Below, piece by piece: positions 7,650 to 15,837 of a DNA stretch of 31,913 bases. The stretch comes from Streptococcus vestibularis ATCC 49124. Its GTDB lineage: Bacteria > Bacillota > Bacilli > Lactobacillales > Streptococcaceae. The stretch covers positions 658,472 through 690,384 of the forward strand of contig NZ_GL831112.1 of assembly GCF_000188295.1 (NCBI RefSeq), written 5' to 3'. A program made the position numbers and the translations under genes. The notes beneath the pieces were generated by a model. The model did not search any database and was not told where the DNA came from. It saw only the letters and a program-made list of their open reading frames with translations. Position 1 is the first letter of the stretch, and each line of letters begins with the position of its first letter.

Positions 7650-8918
7650 TTATTTTTCTTTTTTGTTATGGTTCAAAATGGCATTGAGGAAGATGGCAAG
7701 CAAGCTTGCGACCACGATACCGTTTGAGAAGAACATTTGGAAAGCAGTTGGTAGGCTGTTGAAGAGATTGCTATTGTTAAGACCAACCCCTGCAGCGATT
7801 GATACCGCAGCAATCAAGAAGTTGTGTTCGTTGTTGGCGAAATCAACACGAGCCAAGATTTGCATCCCTTGGATAGAAACAAAACCGAACATAACAAGCA
7901 TAGCACCACCAAGGACTGGGCTTGGGATGATTTGCGCTAAGGCACCAAACTTAGGAAGGAGTCCAAGAAGAACAAGGAAACCAGCGGCATAGTAAATTGG
8001 CAAGCGAGTCTTGATACCTGATAATTTCACAAGACCAACGTTTTGTGAAAAACCAGTGTATGGGAAGGTGTTGAAGAGTCCACCAAGGAGAACAGCCAAA
8101 CCTTCAGCGCGGTAACCGTTACGAAGGCGAGTGCTATCGAGTGGTTCTTTGGTAATATCAGAGAGGGCCAAGTAAACTCCAGTTGATTCAACCATAGACA
8201 CTGTAGCGATAATACACATCATGATGATTGATGACAACTCAAACTTAGGCATTCCGAAGTAGAATGGTGTTGGCACGTGGACAATAGGTGCCGCAGCCAC
8301 TGGTGAGAAGTCAACCAAGCCCATGCTTGCTGCGATAGCAGTACCGACAATCAAACCAATCAAGATTGAGATGGATTTGATAAATCCTTTAGTGAAAATA
8401 TTAACCAAAAGGATGATAAGAACGGTGATAGCTGCAAGGAAGAGGCTTTGACCAGTTGGTTTATCAACGTTGTTCCCCATATTTCCGATAGCGACAGGGA
8501 TGAGGGTCAAACCGATAGTTGTGATGACTGATCCTGTAACGATAGAAGGGAAGAGATTGGCTACTTTTGAGAAGACGCCAGAAATGAGGATAACATAAAT
8601 CCCTGAAACGATAAGGGCACCAAACATAGCACCGCTACCGTGTTTCTCACCAATCATAATAAGTGGTGCCACTGACTGGAAAGCAACCCCAAGAACAACT
8701 GGAAGACCGATACCGAAGTATTTATTAAGTTGAAGTTGGAGGAAGGTTGCTACACCACACATGAAAATGTCAGTGGAAATCAAGTAGGTTAATTCATGAG
8801 CTGAATACCCTAAGGCTCCAGCAATCATGATTGGCACTAGGATTGATCCCGAGTACATGGCAAGTAGGTGTTGCAGTCCTAGGACCGCCGCCTGCGAATG
8901 TTTCTCTTTATTTTGCAT
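7650..8918 (-). CDS. pbuX: Xanthine permease (NCS2 family)
   Basis: A 422-residue nucleobase:cation symporter-2 protein that imports xanthine or related purines. It starts with LGLQHLLAMYSGSILVPIMI (residues ~13-32), typical of the family, and has roughly twelve to fourteen membrane segments. The conserved helix-10 region appears as GLFNTFPYTGFSQNVGLVKL (~286-305). Its ATG overlaps the xpt stop codon by one base (TAATG), so the two are translationally coupled and both depend on the riboswitch upstream of xpt. The C-terminus ends in a short Lys/Asn-rich tail. Confidence 0.95.
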   Translation of the reverse strand: MQNKEKHSQAAVLGLQHLLAMYSGSILVPIMIAGALGYSAHELTYLISTDIFMCGVATFLQLQLNKYFGIGLPVVLGVAFQSVAPLIMIGEKHGSGAMFGALIVSGIYVILISGVFSKVANLFPSIVTGSVITTIGLTLIPVAIGNMGNNVDKPTGQSLFLAAITVLIILLVNIFTKGFIKSISILIGLIVGTAIAASMGLVDFSPVAAAPIVHVPTPFYFGMPKFELSSIIMMCIIATVSMVESTGVYLALSDITKEPLDSTRLRNGYRAEGLAVLLGGLFNTFPYTGFSQNVGLVKLSGIKTRLPIYYAAGFLVLLGLLPKFGALAQIIPSPVLGGAMLVMFGFVSIQGMQILARVDFANNEHNFLIAAVSIAAGVGLNNSNLFNSLPTAFQMFFSNGIVVASLLAIFLNAILNHNKKEK

Positions 8919-9499
8919 TAGATGTCCGCCTCCTTAAATACGACCTGACCATTTTCAAAACGATCCAAACGAGCAAGTGAAACGACTGGGTAACCAGCTT
9001 CTTCCAAAAGAGCACGACCATCTTGGAAAGATTTCTCAATAACGATACCAACCGCTTCGACGTGTGCACCAGCTTCTTCGATGATTTGAATCAAGCCTTT
9101 GGCAGCTTGACCGTTAGCCAAGAAGTCATCAACGATGAGAACCTTATCTTCAGGAGTGAGGAACTTGCTTGCGATAGAGACAGTACTAGTCACCTGTTTA
9201 GTGAAGGAGTAAACCTCAGCAGTGAGGATCCCTTCATTCATGGTGATATTTTTAGCCTTCTTAGCAAAGATCATAGGGACATCCAAAGCCTCAGCTGCAT
9301 AGAGGGCTGGTGCAATACCAGATGCCTCGATAGTCACCACCTTGGTGATGCCAGTATCCTTGAACTTTTCAGCAAAGACCTTTCCAATCTCACGTATGAG
9401 CTCAAAGTCCACTTGGTGAGTAAGGAAAGAGTCAACTTTGAGGATATTTTCCCCAAGGACATTCCCATCTTTGAGAATGCGGTCTTCCAGTAATTTCAT
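8918..9499 (-). CDS. xpt: Xanthine phosphoribosyltransferase
   Basis: A 193-residue cytoplasmic enzyme converting xanthine and PRPP to XMP for purine salvage. The order of motifs is normal: [15 protein letters not shown] (~25-39), [19 protein letters not shown] (~55-73) and the PRPP-binding loop [16 protein letters not shown] (~120-135). The length matches the family. AGGAGG precedes the start. It is the first gene of the xpt-pbuX operon and is preceded by a purine riboswitch with a transcription terminator, so guanine or hypoxanthine should shut it off. Confidence 0.97.
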   Translation of the reverse strand: MKLLEDRILKDGNVLGENILKVDSFLTHQVDFELIREIGKVFAEKFKDTGITKVVTIEASGIAPALYAAEALDVPMIFAKKAKNITMNEGILTAEVYSFTKQVTSTVSIASKFLTPEDKVLIVDDFLANGQAAKGLIQIIEEAGAHVEAVGIVIEKSFQDGRALLEEAGYPVVSLARLDRFENGQVVFKEADI

Positions 9500-9536
9500 A
9501 TTACCTCCTATAAATTTAATAACAATGCTGTGTGTT

Positions 9537-9574
9537 GATTTATTTCAGAATCTATTGAGACTCTGAAATAAACC
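9537..9574 (-). promoter_or_regulatory. Second long hairpin in xpt leader
   Basis: Two 13-base arms pair perfectly except for one position (core TATTTCAGA/TCTGAAATA) around a 12-base loop. It lies between the riboswitch terminator and the xpt ribosome site. No T run follows, so a terminator role is unlikely; mRNA stabilisation or processing is possible. Confidence 0.6.
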
Positions 9575-9592
9575 AAAACAATCGAATAATAG

Positions 9593-9618
9593 AAAAAAGG
9601 CCTGCAAAGCAAGCCTTT
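9593..9618 (-). terminator. Riboswitch-controlled terminator upstream of xpt
   Basis: On the minus strand AAAGGCTTGC and GCAGGCCTTT form a 10-pair stem with a TTT loop, followed by a run of T. GCTTGC in the 5' arm can pair instead with GTAAGC at the 3' end of the aptamer P1 stem (9661-9666). That gives a plausible antiterminator when no ligand is bound. Confidence 0.85.
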
Positions 9619-9662
9619 AAAATCACAAAAAGACATTGAAATCTCTCTATGACTAAATTAGC

Positions 9663-9729
9663 TTACTCATTGTTAGGTGTTACGGCACCTTGTAGAAACG
9701 TCACGCCCATTCGTGACATAAATAAGTAA
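9663..9729 (-). ncRNA. Purine (guanine-type) riboswitch aptamer
   Basis: The minus strand shows the whole architecture. P1 is ACTTATT/AATGAGT, J1/2 is TAT, P2 is GTCACG/CGTGAC with a loop containing GG, J2/3 is GTTTCTAC, and P3 is AGGTG/CACCT with a loop containing CCGTAA. The loop GG and CC can form the known kissing pairs. The base before the 3' strand of P1, equivalent to position 74, is C, which specifies guanine/hypoxanthine rather than adenine. Its place in front of xpt-pbuX agrees. Confidence 0.93.
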
Positions 9730-9790
9730 TGTTCTCATTATTCGATGAAGCTTTCGATGGTTGATGATAAACCAACATCAACACTATTAT

Positions 9791-9819
9791 AATACTATAT
9801 TTTCTTTGAAGACTCAAAG
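9791..9819 (-). promoter_or_regulatory. Promoter region of xpt-pbuX
   Basis: Minus-strand TATTATAAT is the -10 region, and TTGAGT lies 17 bases upstream if TATTAT is taken as the hexamer. Between promoter and aptamer is a GTTGATG/CATCAAC inverted repeat (about 9759-9782). The exact hexamers are uncertain. Confidence 0.45.
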
Positions 9820-9866
9820 AATTTTTCTATGAAAACGCACCCTTTAAAAAATTGGAAAATCCAATC

Positions 9867-9880
9867 TAACATTATCGTAA
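9867..9880 (+). promoter_or_regulatory. Candidate BceR operator upstream of the two-component system
   Basis: TAACA-TTAT-CGTAA matches the TNACA-N4-TGTAA form of Bce-type operators at all but one fixed position. It lies 38 bases upstream of the -10 box, suggesting autoregulation. It is weaker than the perfect copy before bceA. Confidence 0.4.
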
Positions 9881-9915
9881 TATTTGCTGAGAAAGGGCGA
9901 TTCTTATGTCATTTT

Positions 9916-9924
9916 TGTTATAAT
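9916..9924 (+). promoter_or_regulatory. Extended -10 promoter of the BceRS-like operon
   Basis: TGTTATAAT is an extended -10 element about 25 bases before the start codon. No consensus -35 is present, consistent with weak or activated expression. Confidence 0.6.
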
Positions 9925-9949
9925 AGTGAGAAATGAAAGAGGTTGAGTT

Positions 9950-10630
9950 ATGCATAAGATTTTATTAGTTGAGGACGATGAGGTTATCCGTCAACAAGTC
10001 AAAAAAATACTAGAACAGTGGGGTTACGAAGTTGTTCTTGTTGAGGATTTCATGGAAGTATTATCAATTTTTGTAAAAGAAGAACCCCACTTGGTTCTTA
10101 TGGATATTGGTTTACCTCTATTTAACGGTTATCACTGGTGTCAGGAAATTCGTAAGGTCTCCAAGGTGCCTATTATGTTCTTGTCCTCTAGAGATCAAGC
10201 CATGGATATCGTTATGGCAATCAATATGGGTGGAGACGACTTTGTGACTAAACCATTTGACCAAAATGTTCTCCTAGCGAAAATTCAAGGGCTTTTACGT
10301 CGTTCTTATGAGTTCGGTAAGGATCAGAGCCTCCTGGAATATAGAGGTGTGATATTGAACCTCAAAGCCATGGATTTGGTTTATCAGGGAGAGGTCGTTT
10401 CTTTGACTAAAAATGAGTTTCAGATTTTACAAGTTCTCTTCGAGCGTTCTGGTAATATTGTTAGTCGTGAAGACCTCATGAAGGAGCTTTGGAATAGTGA
10501 CTTCTTTATTGATGATAATACACTCTCTGTAAATGTGGCACGTTTACGTAAGAAGTTAGAGGCAGTCGGTTTGAAGGAATTTATAGAAACCAAGAAAGGT
10601 GTCGGCTACGGGTTGCGTCATGATGGGTAA
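9950..10630 (+). CDS. BceR-like response regulator (OmpR/PhoB family)
   Basis: A 226-residue regulator. The receiver domain (1-118) has the acidic pocket VEDDE (7-11), phosphoacceptor Asp52 in LVLMDIGLP, and Lys in VTKPFD. The C-terminal winged helix (about 125-224) contains LTKNEFQILQVLFERSGNIVSREDLM and the recognition-helix region SVNVARLRKKL. It is followed, with an 11-base overlap, by a kinase of the intramembrane-sensing type and then by a Bce-type ABC transporter. The module is therefore the peptide-antibiotic (bacitracin/lantibiotic) sensing system. AAAGAGG precedes the ATG. The exact orthologue name is uncertain. Confidence 0.9.
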   Translation: MHKILLVEDDEVIRQQVKKILEQWGYEVVLVEDFMEVLSIFVKEEPHLVLMDIGLPLFNGYHWCQEIRKVSKVPIMFLSSRDQAMDIVMAINMGGDDFVTKPFDQNVLLAKIQGLLRRSYEFGKDQSLLEYRGVILNLKAMDLVYQGEVVSLTKNEFQILQVLFERSGNIVSREDLMKELWNSDFFIDDNTLSVNVARLRKKLEAVGLKEFIETKKGVGYGLRHDG

Positions 10631-11594
10631 GTGTCAATTTATCAAATACTATATTAGGTCTCGTCTGCCTTTCTATCTCTTGGTTATCTTTAACGGAATC
10701 ATCTTGCTTTTGTTTGCCTTTTTATTTGAAGAGGCAGCAGATGTTCTTTATTATTCCCTGACAATCCTGACTTTTGTGACCATCATTATGGTGGCTTGGG
10801 ACTTGTTTAGATCCTATCAGTCTTATAAGCTAGCATATCTATATGAGGAAATTACTCCCTTAAGTCCCTTGGAATTTTACTTAGCCCAGACCTTGGAAAA
10901 TGCAAGGGAGAATCAGAAGAATCAGACTGAGGAGGGATGTAAGCGCTATACAGATTTGATGGACTACTACACTCTTTGGGTTCATCAAATCAAGACGCCA
11001 ATAGCGGCTAGTCAATTGTTGGTTCAGGATGTCACAGATAGGAATACTAGATCTCTCTTAGAGCAAGAAATCTTCAAGATCGATGCCTACACTCATTTGG
11101 TTTTGCAGTATTTACGTTTAGAAAACTTTCATGATGATTTGCAGTTGAAACAGGTTGCATTAGAACAATTAGTTAAAGAAGTTGTTAGAAAGTATAGTCT
11201 TTTCTTTATTCAAAAAGGGTTGACTATTAACCTAGATGACTTGGATGTTAAGGTTATTTCAGATGAAAAATGGCTCTTAGTCATCATTGAGCAGGTCTTG
11301 TCAAACAGTTTGAAATATACAAAGAATGGCGGTATTGAAGTTTACTTCAAAGATAATACGCTTTATCTTAAGGATTCTGGGATTGGTATTAAGGATAGTG
11401 ATATTTTAAGGGTTTTTGAGCGTGGCTTTTCAGGTTACAATGGCCGATTGACTCAGCAGTCGTCTGGGTTAGGTCTCTATCTTTCAAAGAAAATTGCTGA
11501 TCAGCTTGGACATGATATTAGTATTAGCTCCCAAGTAGGTCAAGGAACCACAGTTTCCATTCATTTTCAAAAGCAGAAGTTAGCCATTGATTGA
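10620..11594 (+). CDS. BceS-like intramembrane-sensing histidine kinase
   Basis: A 324-residue kinase with two adjacent membrane helices (about 14-34 and 40-58) joined by a very short external loop. Such kinases do not sense ligand directly but through the partner ABC transporter. Phosphoacceptor His122 lies in WVHQIKTP. The ATPase domain shows the N box EQVLSNSLKYTK, G1 KDSGIGI, an F-box-like VFERGF and G2 SSGLGLYL. The start is taken as the ATG at 10620, which overlaps the regulator's last codons; an upstream in-frame ATG at 10599 lies deeper in the regulator and has no better ribosome site. Confidence 0.9.
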   Translation: MMGKCQFIKYYIRSRLPFYLLVIFNGIILLLFAFLFEEAADVLYYSLTILTFVTIIMVAWDLFRSYQSYKLAYLYEEITPLSPLEFYLAQTLENARENQKNQTEEGCKRYTDLMDYYTLWVHQIKTPIAASQLLVQDVTDRNTRSLLEQEIFKIDAYTHLVLQYLRLENFHDDLQLKQVALEQLVKEVVRKYSLFFIQKGLTINLDDLDVKVISDEKWLLVIIEQVLSNSLKYTKNGGIEVYFKDNTLYLKDSGIGIKDSDILRVFERGFSGYNGRLTQQSSGLGLYLSKKIADQLGHDISISSQVGQGTTVSIHFQKQKLAID

Positions 11595-11597
11595 TAA

Positions 11598-11613
11598 CTT
11601 ACAAAAGTGTAAG
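11598..11613 (+). promoter_or_regulatory. Perfect Bce-type operator before the ABC transporter
   Basis: CTTACA-AAAG-TGTAAG is a perfect 6-4-6 inverted repeat, the form expected for BceR-family regulators. It begins four bases after the kinase stop codon and lies upstream of the operon terminator and the bceA -10 box. Confidence 0.75.
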
Positions 11614-11630
11614 AAATATGACCACAAATG

Positions 11631-11664
11631 AAAGCAAGGGTTATGGTTTTGCCCCTGCTTTTTC
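11631..11664 (+). terminator. Terminator of the two-component operon
   Basis: AAAGCAAGGG and CCCCTGCTTT pair over 10 bases with one A-C mismatch, 11-base loop, then TTTCT. It lies between the operator at 11598 and the likely bceA -10 box TATAAA (11665-11670). Confidence 0.75.
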
Positions 11665-11738
11665 TATAAAATGGTATCAGAAGTTAAGTAAGAGATTCCT
11701 AAAATCTCTCCAAAATCTACTAAATAAAGGAGCTTATT

Positions 11739-12497
11739 ATGACATTACTAGATGTTCAACATGTTAAAAAAATTTATAAAACACGTTTCAAAGGAAATCA
11801 GGTTGAGGCCCTTAAAGATATCCATTTTACGGTTGAAAAGGGTGAGTATGTTGCTATTATGGGTGAGTCTGGCTCAGGAAAATCAACCCTGCTCAACATT
11901 CTTGCCATGCTTGATAAACCAACGGCAGGGCGTGTCTACCTTAATGGCATGGACACAGCAACCATTAAAAATAAGGATGCTTCCAGTTTCCGTCGTGAAA
12001 AATTAGGATTTGTTTTCCAGGATTTTAACCTTTTGGATACCCTATCTGTTAAAGATAATATCTTGCTACCTTTGGTCCTTTCTCGACGTCCACTTAAGCA
12101 AATGATGACGCAAGTAGAAGCAGTCAGTCGTCAATTGGGAATCCATCCCTTGCTAGAGAAGTACCCTTATGAAATTTCAGGTGGGCAAAAGCAAAGGGTT
12201 GCAGTTGCGCGTGCAATCATCACTAAACCAGAAATCCTCTTAGCAGATGAGCCAACAGGCGCCTTGGATTCAAAATCTTCAGCGGCCTTATTGGATGTCT
12301 TTGATACTATTAATGCCAGCGGTCAGACCATCCTTATGGTAACTCACTCAACATCGGCCGCCAGTCGTGCTCAGCGTGTTTTGTTTATTAAGGATGGTAT
12401 TCTTTATAATCAAATCTTTAAAGGGGATAAGTCTGAACATCAAATGTTCCAAGAAATTTCCGATACACTAACTACAATGGCAAGTGAGGTGAACTAA
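11739..12497 (+). CDS. BceA-like ABC transporter ATP-binding protein
   Basis: A 252-residue MacB/LolD-type ATPase powering the BceB-like permease encoded next. Walker A is GESGSGKST (42-50), Q-loop FVFQDFNLLD, signature ISGGQKQRVAVARA, Walker B ILLADEPTGALDS and H-loop MVTHST. In Bce systems the transporter both removes peptide antibiotics from their lipid II-cycle targets and drives kinase signalling. AAAGGAG precedes the ATG. It has its own promoter region with the palindromic operator, so induction should be stronger than that of the two-component genes. It is followed by bceB-like after one spacer base. Confidence 0.93.
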   Translation: MTLLDVQHVKKIYKTRFKGNQVEALKDIHFTVEKGEYVAIMGESGSGKSTLLNILAMLDKPTAGRVYLNGMDTATIKNKDASSFRREKLGFVFQDFNLLDTLSVKDNILLPLVLSRRPLKQMMTQVEAVSRQLGIHPLLEKYPYEISGGQKQRVAVARAIITKPEILLADEPTGALDSKSSAALLDVFDTINASGQTILMVTHSTSAASRAQRVLFIKDGILYNQIFKGDKSEHQMFQEISDTLTTMASEVN

Positions 12498-12498
12498 T

Positions 12499-14499
12499 AT
12501 GTTTCGTCTAACCAATAGACTGGCTTTATCCAATCTCATCAAAAATCGTAAGCTTTATTATCCGTATACATTGGCAACTATTCTGGTTATTGCTATTACC
12601 TATATTTTTACATCTTTACTGCTTAATCCGCATCTGGGTGACTTACCTGGGGCAGATTCTATCAAGGCGGTTTTGGGTATGGGACTTGTAATTGTCGCCC
12701 TCTCTTCTGGGATTATTGTTCTTTATGCCAATAGCTTTGTTATGAAAAATCGTTCAAAGGAGCTTGGTCTCTATAGTGTGCTAGGCTTGGAGAAGCGTCA
12801 CCTCTTTAGCATGATATTAAAAGAAACGATGATTATGGGGGTTGTAACTTTGCTTCTAGGTATAGGTGTAGGGGCGCTATTCGATAAACTCATTTATGCT
12901 TTTCTTCAAAGAATTATCGGAGAAAGTACAGGTTTGGTTTCAACCTTTCAAGTAATGACTATTCCTATTGTTCTTGTCATCTTTGCTTGTATTTTTAGTT
13001 TGTTGGTTTTGGTAAATGGTTTCCGATTACTACGGCTTAATCCTTTACAATTAACGAAAGATGGCCTTAAGGGTGAAAAAAAAGGACGTTTCCTAGTTGT
13101 TCAAACTCTTTTAGGACTTGGGACTATGGGATGCGGTTACTATCTTGCTCTCTCTGTTAAGAATCCAGTAACAGCTATTATCAGTTTTTTCCTAGCTGTT
13201 TTACTGGTCATTTTAGGGACTTATCTTCTTTTCAATGCCGGGACAACAGTAGTTCTGCAACTTTTGAAAAAGAAGAAAAGCTACTATTACAAGCCTAATA
13301 ATATGATTTCCATTTCCAACCTTGTCTTTCGAATGAAGAAAAATGCAGTTGGGCTGGCGACCATTGCTATCCTCTCAAGTATGGTTCTCGTGACGCTTGT
13401 AGGTGCTACAAATATCTATGCTGGAAAAAAAGACTATCTGGCCAGTGCTGCTCCACATGATTACTCAGTTACCGGAACGAATGTGGATGTAACAAGTACA
13501 CAGAAGGTTATGGATGATTTCTTATCACAGTCGGGAAATCAGGTCAATAGAAAAACGGAAGTAACTTACATCTACTTTGGTATCAAAAAACAAGAAAAAA
13601 ACAAGTTAACCATCTTTTCTAAGAATGAAAGAAAAGTTCTACCAAAGTCAATTTTTATTGTCTTCTCACAAGCTACTTATAAACAATTAACAGGTAAAGA
13701 CCTCAATCTGACTTCAAATCAAGTTGGCTTATTTACTAAAAATAAAACATTGAAAGATCAAAAGAGTGTCTCTATCAATGGTCAAAACTACCAGATTCAG
13801 AATAGCCTTAATGACTTTATTAAAGGTAAAGTACCCAATAACTTTTCAGTTATATCTTCTGATTATAGCTACCTTGTCGTTCCTGATACGGATAATTTTA
13901 AAGAAAGTATCAAAGGAACAGCAACCACTCAGACTACCTATATTGGTGTTAACGTCAAAGACCCTGCACATGATGCCAAGAAAAATTCAGATTTGTTAGA
14001 CAAACTCGCGGATAAAGAAACGCAACAGTTAGATGGACAAACTACTGGTGTCCCTTGGTTTAACCTCATTACTAATAGCCGATATGATGTAGAAGGGGCA
14101 CTAAATGGCTTTGTTAGCGGAACATTATTTATCGGTATTTTCCTATCTATCATCTTCATGATTGGTACAGTTCTTGTGATTTACTATAAACAGATTTCTG
14201 AAGGTTATGAGGATCGTGAGCGCTTTGTTATTCTTCAAAAGATTGGTTTGGACGATCAACAAGTCAAGAAAACCATTCGTAAACAAGTTCTTACCGTCTT
14301 TTTCCTCCCTCTGATTTTTGCCTTTATTCACTTGGCCTTTGCCTATCATATGCTCAGTTTGATTATACGTCTTATTGGGGTTCTCAATCCAGATCTTATG
14401 TTAGTGGTCACTATTATTGTTTGTGGCGTTTTCTTCCTAGCCTATGTCTTGGTTTTCGCCCTAACGTCGCGTTCTTATCGTAGAATCGTATCAATGTAA
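12499..14499 (+). CDS. BceB-like ABC transporter permease with large extracellular domain
   Basis: A 666-residue FtsX-domain permease. A first helix near 18-40 is followed by a FtsX block around 55-180, with KNRSKELGLYSVLGLEKRHL as the typical coupling region. Further helices lead to residue ~310, then comes an extracytoplasmic domain of about 220 residues (~310-530). Three helices close the protein, with SEGYEDRERFVILQKIGLDD in the final FtsX-like block. This matches BceB/VraG/MbrB proteins that recognise peptide antibiotics. GAGGTGA precedes the start. The extracellular domain is the variable, specificity-giving part, so the ligand cannot be deduced. Confidence 0.92.
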   Translation: MFRLTNRLALSNLIKNRKLYYPYTLATILVIAITYIFTSLLLNPHLGDLPGADSIKAVLGMGLVIVALSSGIIVLYANSFVMKNRSKELGLYSVLGLEKRHLFSMILKETMIMGVVTLLLGIGVGALFDKLIYAFLQRIIGESTGLVSTFQVMTIPIVLVIFACIFSLLVLVNGFRLLRLNPLQLTKDGLKGEKKGRFLVVQTLLGLGTMGCGYYLALSVKNPVTAIISFFLAVLLVILGTYLLFNAGTTVVLQLLKKKKSYYYKPNNMISISNLVFRMKKNAVGLATIAILSSMVLVTLVGATNIYAGKKDYLASAAPHDYSVTGTNVDVTSTQKVMDDFLSQSGNQVNRKTEVTYIYFGIKKQEKNKLTIFSKNERKVLPKSIFIVFSQATYKQLTGKDLNLTSNQVGLFTKNKTLKDQKSVSINGQNYQIQNSLNDFIKGKVPNNFSVISSDYSYLVVPDTDNFKESIKGTATTQTTYIGVNVKDPAHDAKKNSDLLDKLADKETQQLDGQTTGVPWFNLITNSRYDVEGALNGFVSGTLFIGIFLSIIFMIGTVLVIYYKQISEGYEDRERFVILQKIGLDDQQVKKTIRKQVLTVFFLPLIFAFIHLAFAYHMLSLIIRLIGVLNPDLMLVVTIIVCGVFFLAYVLVFALTSRSYRRIVSM

Positions 14500-14504
14500 C
14501 TTAC

Positions 14505-14540
14505 ATAGAGTCTAGTTCATGCTAGGCTCTATTTCTTTTA
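14505..14540 (+). terminator. Terminator after the BceAB-like operon
   Basis: ATAGAGTCTAG and CTAGGCTCTAT form an 11-pair stem with one G-U pair and a 6-base loop, followed by a T-rich tract. Confidence 0.88.
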
Positions 14541-14549
14541 TGCTATAAT
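14541..14549 (+). promoter_or_regulatory. Extended -10 promoter of the YkgJ-like gene
   Basis: TGCTATAAT, an extended -10 element, sits 34 bases before the start codon and just after the preceding terminator. No clear -35 is visible. Confidence 0.6.
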
Positions 14550-14583
14550 AGATGAAAGAATTATAAATCATCGGAGAAAACAC

Positions 14584-15078
14584 ATGTCGCAGACTATTGA
14601 TGTCAAACGTTACGAGGAGTTGGCACGTCAAAAGCAGGGGGAGCACCGTAAGTTTCTAGCCCAACTCAAGAAGAAGGCCCCTAAAAATTTAGATAAGATT
14701 GTTCAGGAGGTGCATAATGAAGTATTTCAAGAAATTGATTGTACCCAGTGTGCAAATTGCTGTAAGACGCTAGGACCAGATTTCACAGAGCAGGACATCA
14801 CTCGTATTGCAAAGCATTTTCGTATGAAGTTACCTGCCTTTGAGGAGATGTACTTACAGGTAGATGAGGATGGTGATAAGGTCTTCAAGTCTATGCCTTG
14901 TCCATTTTTGGGACCTGATAATCTCTGTGATATCTATGACGTCCGCCCCAAGGCTTGTGCAGCTTTTCCTCACACGAATCGTAAGAAAATCTATCAGATT
15001 AATCATTTGACTATCAAAAATACGCTTTTCTGTCCAGCGGCCTACCTCTTTGTGGAAAAACTTAAGGACAGAATTTAG
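14584..15078 (+). CDS. YkgJ family cysteine-cluster protein
   Basis: A 164-residue soluble protein with a charged helical N-terminus (to ~50) and the Cys-rich core of the YkgJ/UPF0153 family. The core contains CTQCANCC (Cys53, 56, 59, 60), then MPCPFLGPDNLCDIYDVRPKACAAFP and a final FCPA. The family is described as a putative zinc- or iron-chelating domain with no proven reaction. CGGAG precedes the ATG. It has its own promoter and terminates with TAG only 12 bases before a degraded ABC permease, whose ribosome site begins right at its stop codon. A recombination joint probably lies there. Confidence 0.85.
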   Translation: MSQTIDVKRYEELARQKQGEHRKFLAQLKKKAPKNLDKIVQEVHNEVFQEIDCTQCANCCKTLGPDFTEQDITRIAKHFRMKLPAFEEMYLQVDEDGDKVFKSMPCPFLGPDNLCDIYDVRPKACAAFPHTNRKKIYQINHLTIKNTLFCPAAYLFVEKLKDRI

Positions 15079-15090
15079 GGAGGACAAGTC

Positions 15091-15827
15091 ATGAAAGCAT
15101 TATTAAAAATAGAATGGATAAAACCATGACGTAGCTGGCCAGTCTCTATCATGGGAATCGGGATCCCCGTCACTCTTTATCTCCTCTATTCAAGTATTGT
15201 TTCAAGTCTGACTCAGAGTTACAGAAAGAGTCTCTAAGAAACTATATGTTAACCATTACTGGCTTTTCCATGTCTAGTTTTGGTTTGTTTACCTTTCCCT
15301 ATATGTTGCAAGAGGACCAAACGGAGCACTGGTTAACCTATATCGAGCATTCTAAAATCAGCATTTCGTCTTATTATCTATCTAAGATCTTTCGTGTTTT
15401 GCTGAATTTTATGGTGGCTATCATTGTGACTTTTTGTGTGGGAGCCTTTGTTCGAGATGTTGAGTTGCCTTTGTCAGGTTGGCTAGGTTCAGGTGCCCTC
15501 TTACTTCTATCAAGCTTGGTCTTTTTGGCTTTTGGCTTGCTTATCGCTCAGATTAAATCCCAACAAATTATGTCTGTGGTTGCAAATATCACCTACCTTG
15601 GCTTGGCTATTGTGGGTGGTTCATGGATGCCTATTTCCATGTTTCCAAAGTGGGTTCAGAGCATTTCTGAGTGGACGCCTGTCTATCATGTCAATGAGTT
15701 GGTCGTTAATTTTGCAAAGGACGGAACATTTTCATGGAAATCACTTTTGTTTATTTTGGCTTATACTGTAGTAGCAACAGGGCTTGCACTCTTTATCAAG
15801 TCTCATAGAGAAAGTAATCGAGGTTAA
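15091..15827 (+). pseudogene. Degraded ABC transporter permease, paralogue of the gene at 18791
   Basis: It aligns end to end with the intact permease at 18791-19528, including an identical ribosome site and first codons (AGGGAGGACAAGTCATGAAA). Codon 13, TGG (Trp) in the intact copy after a shared IEWIK, is here TGA at 15127-15129, giving KP*RSWPV. A reading-frame change follows near 15205-15215, after which the frame restarting at 15246 (MLTITGFSMSSFG) runs to the end. Two separate lesions make an intact product unlikely; a 193-residue fragment from 15246 lacks the first membrane segment. No ATPase gene accompanies it. It appears to be a partial duplication left to decay. Confidence 0.88.
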
Positions 15828-15837
15828 AGGAGAAATA

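Noticed and set aside
9023..9493. Plus-strand open frame of 156 codons opposite xpt
   Set aside because: It lies wholly antisense to a clearly conserved enzyme gene, has no ribosome site or family motif, and mirrors the codon bias of xpt.
12499..14499. Frameshift in the BceB-like gene
   Set aside because: The reading frame is continuous for 666 codons with the complete FtsX-extracellular domain-FtsX layout, so the gene is intact.
15784..15837. 18-residue N-terminal extension of the deaminase-like protein
   Set aside because: It overlaps the pseudogene's end and has no ribosome site; ATG 15838 has AAAGGAG at good spacing.
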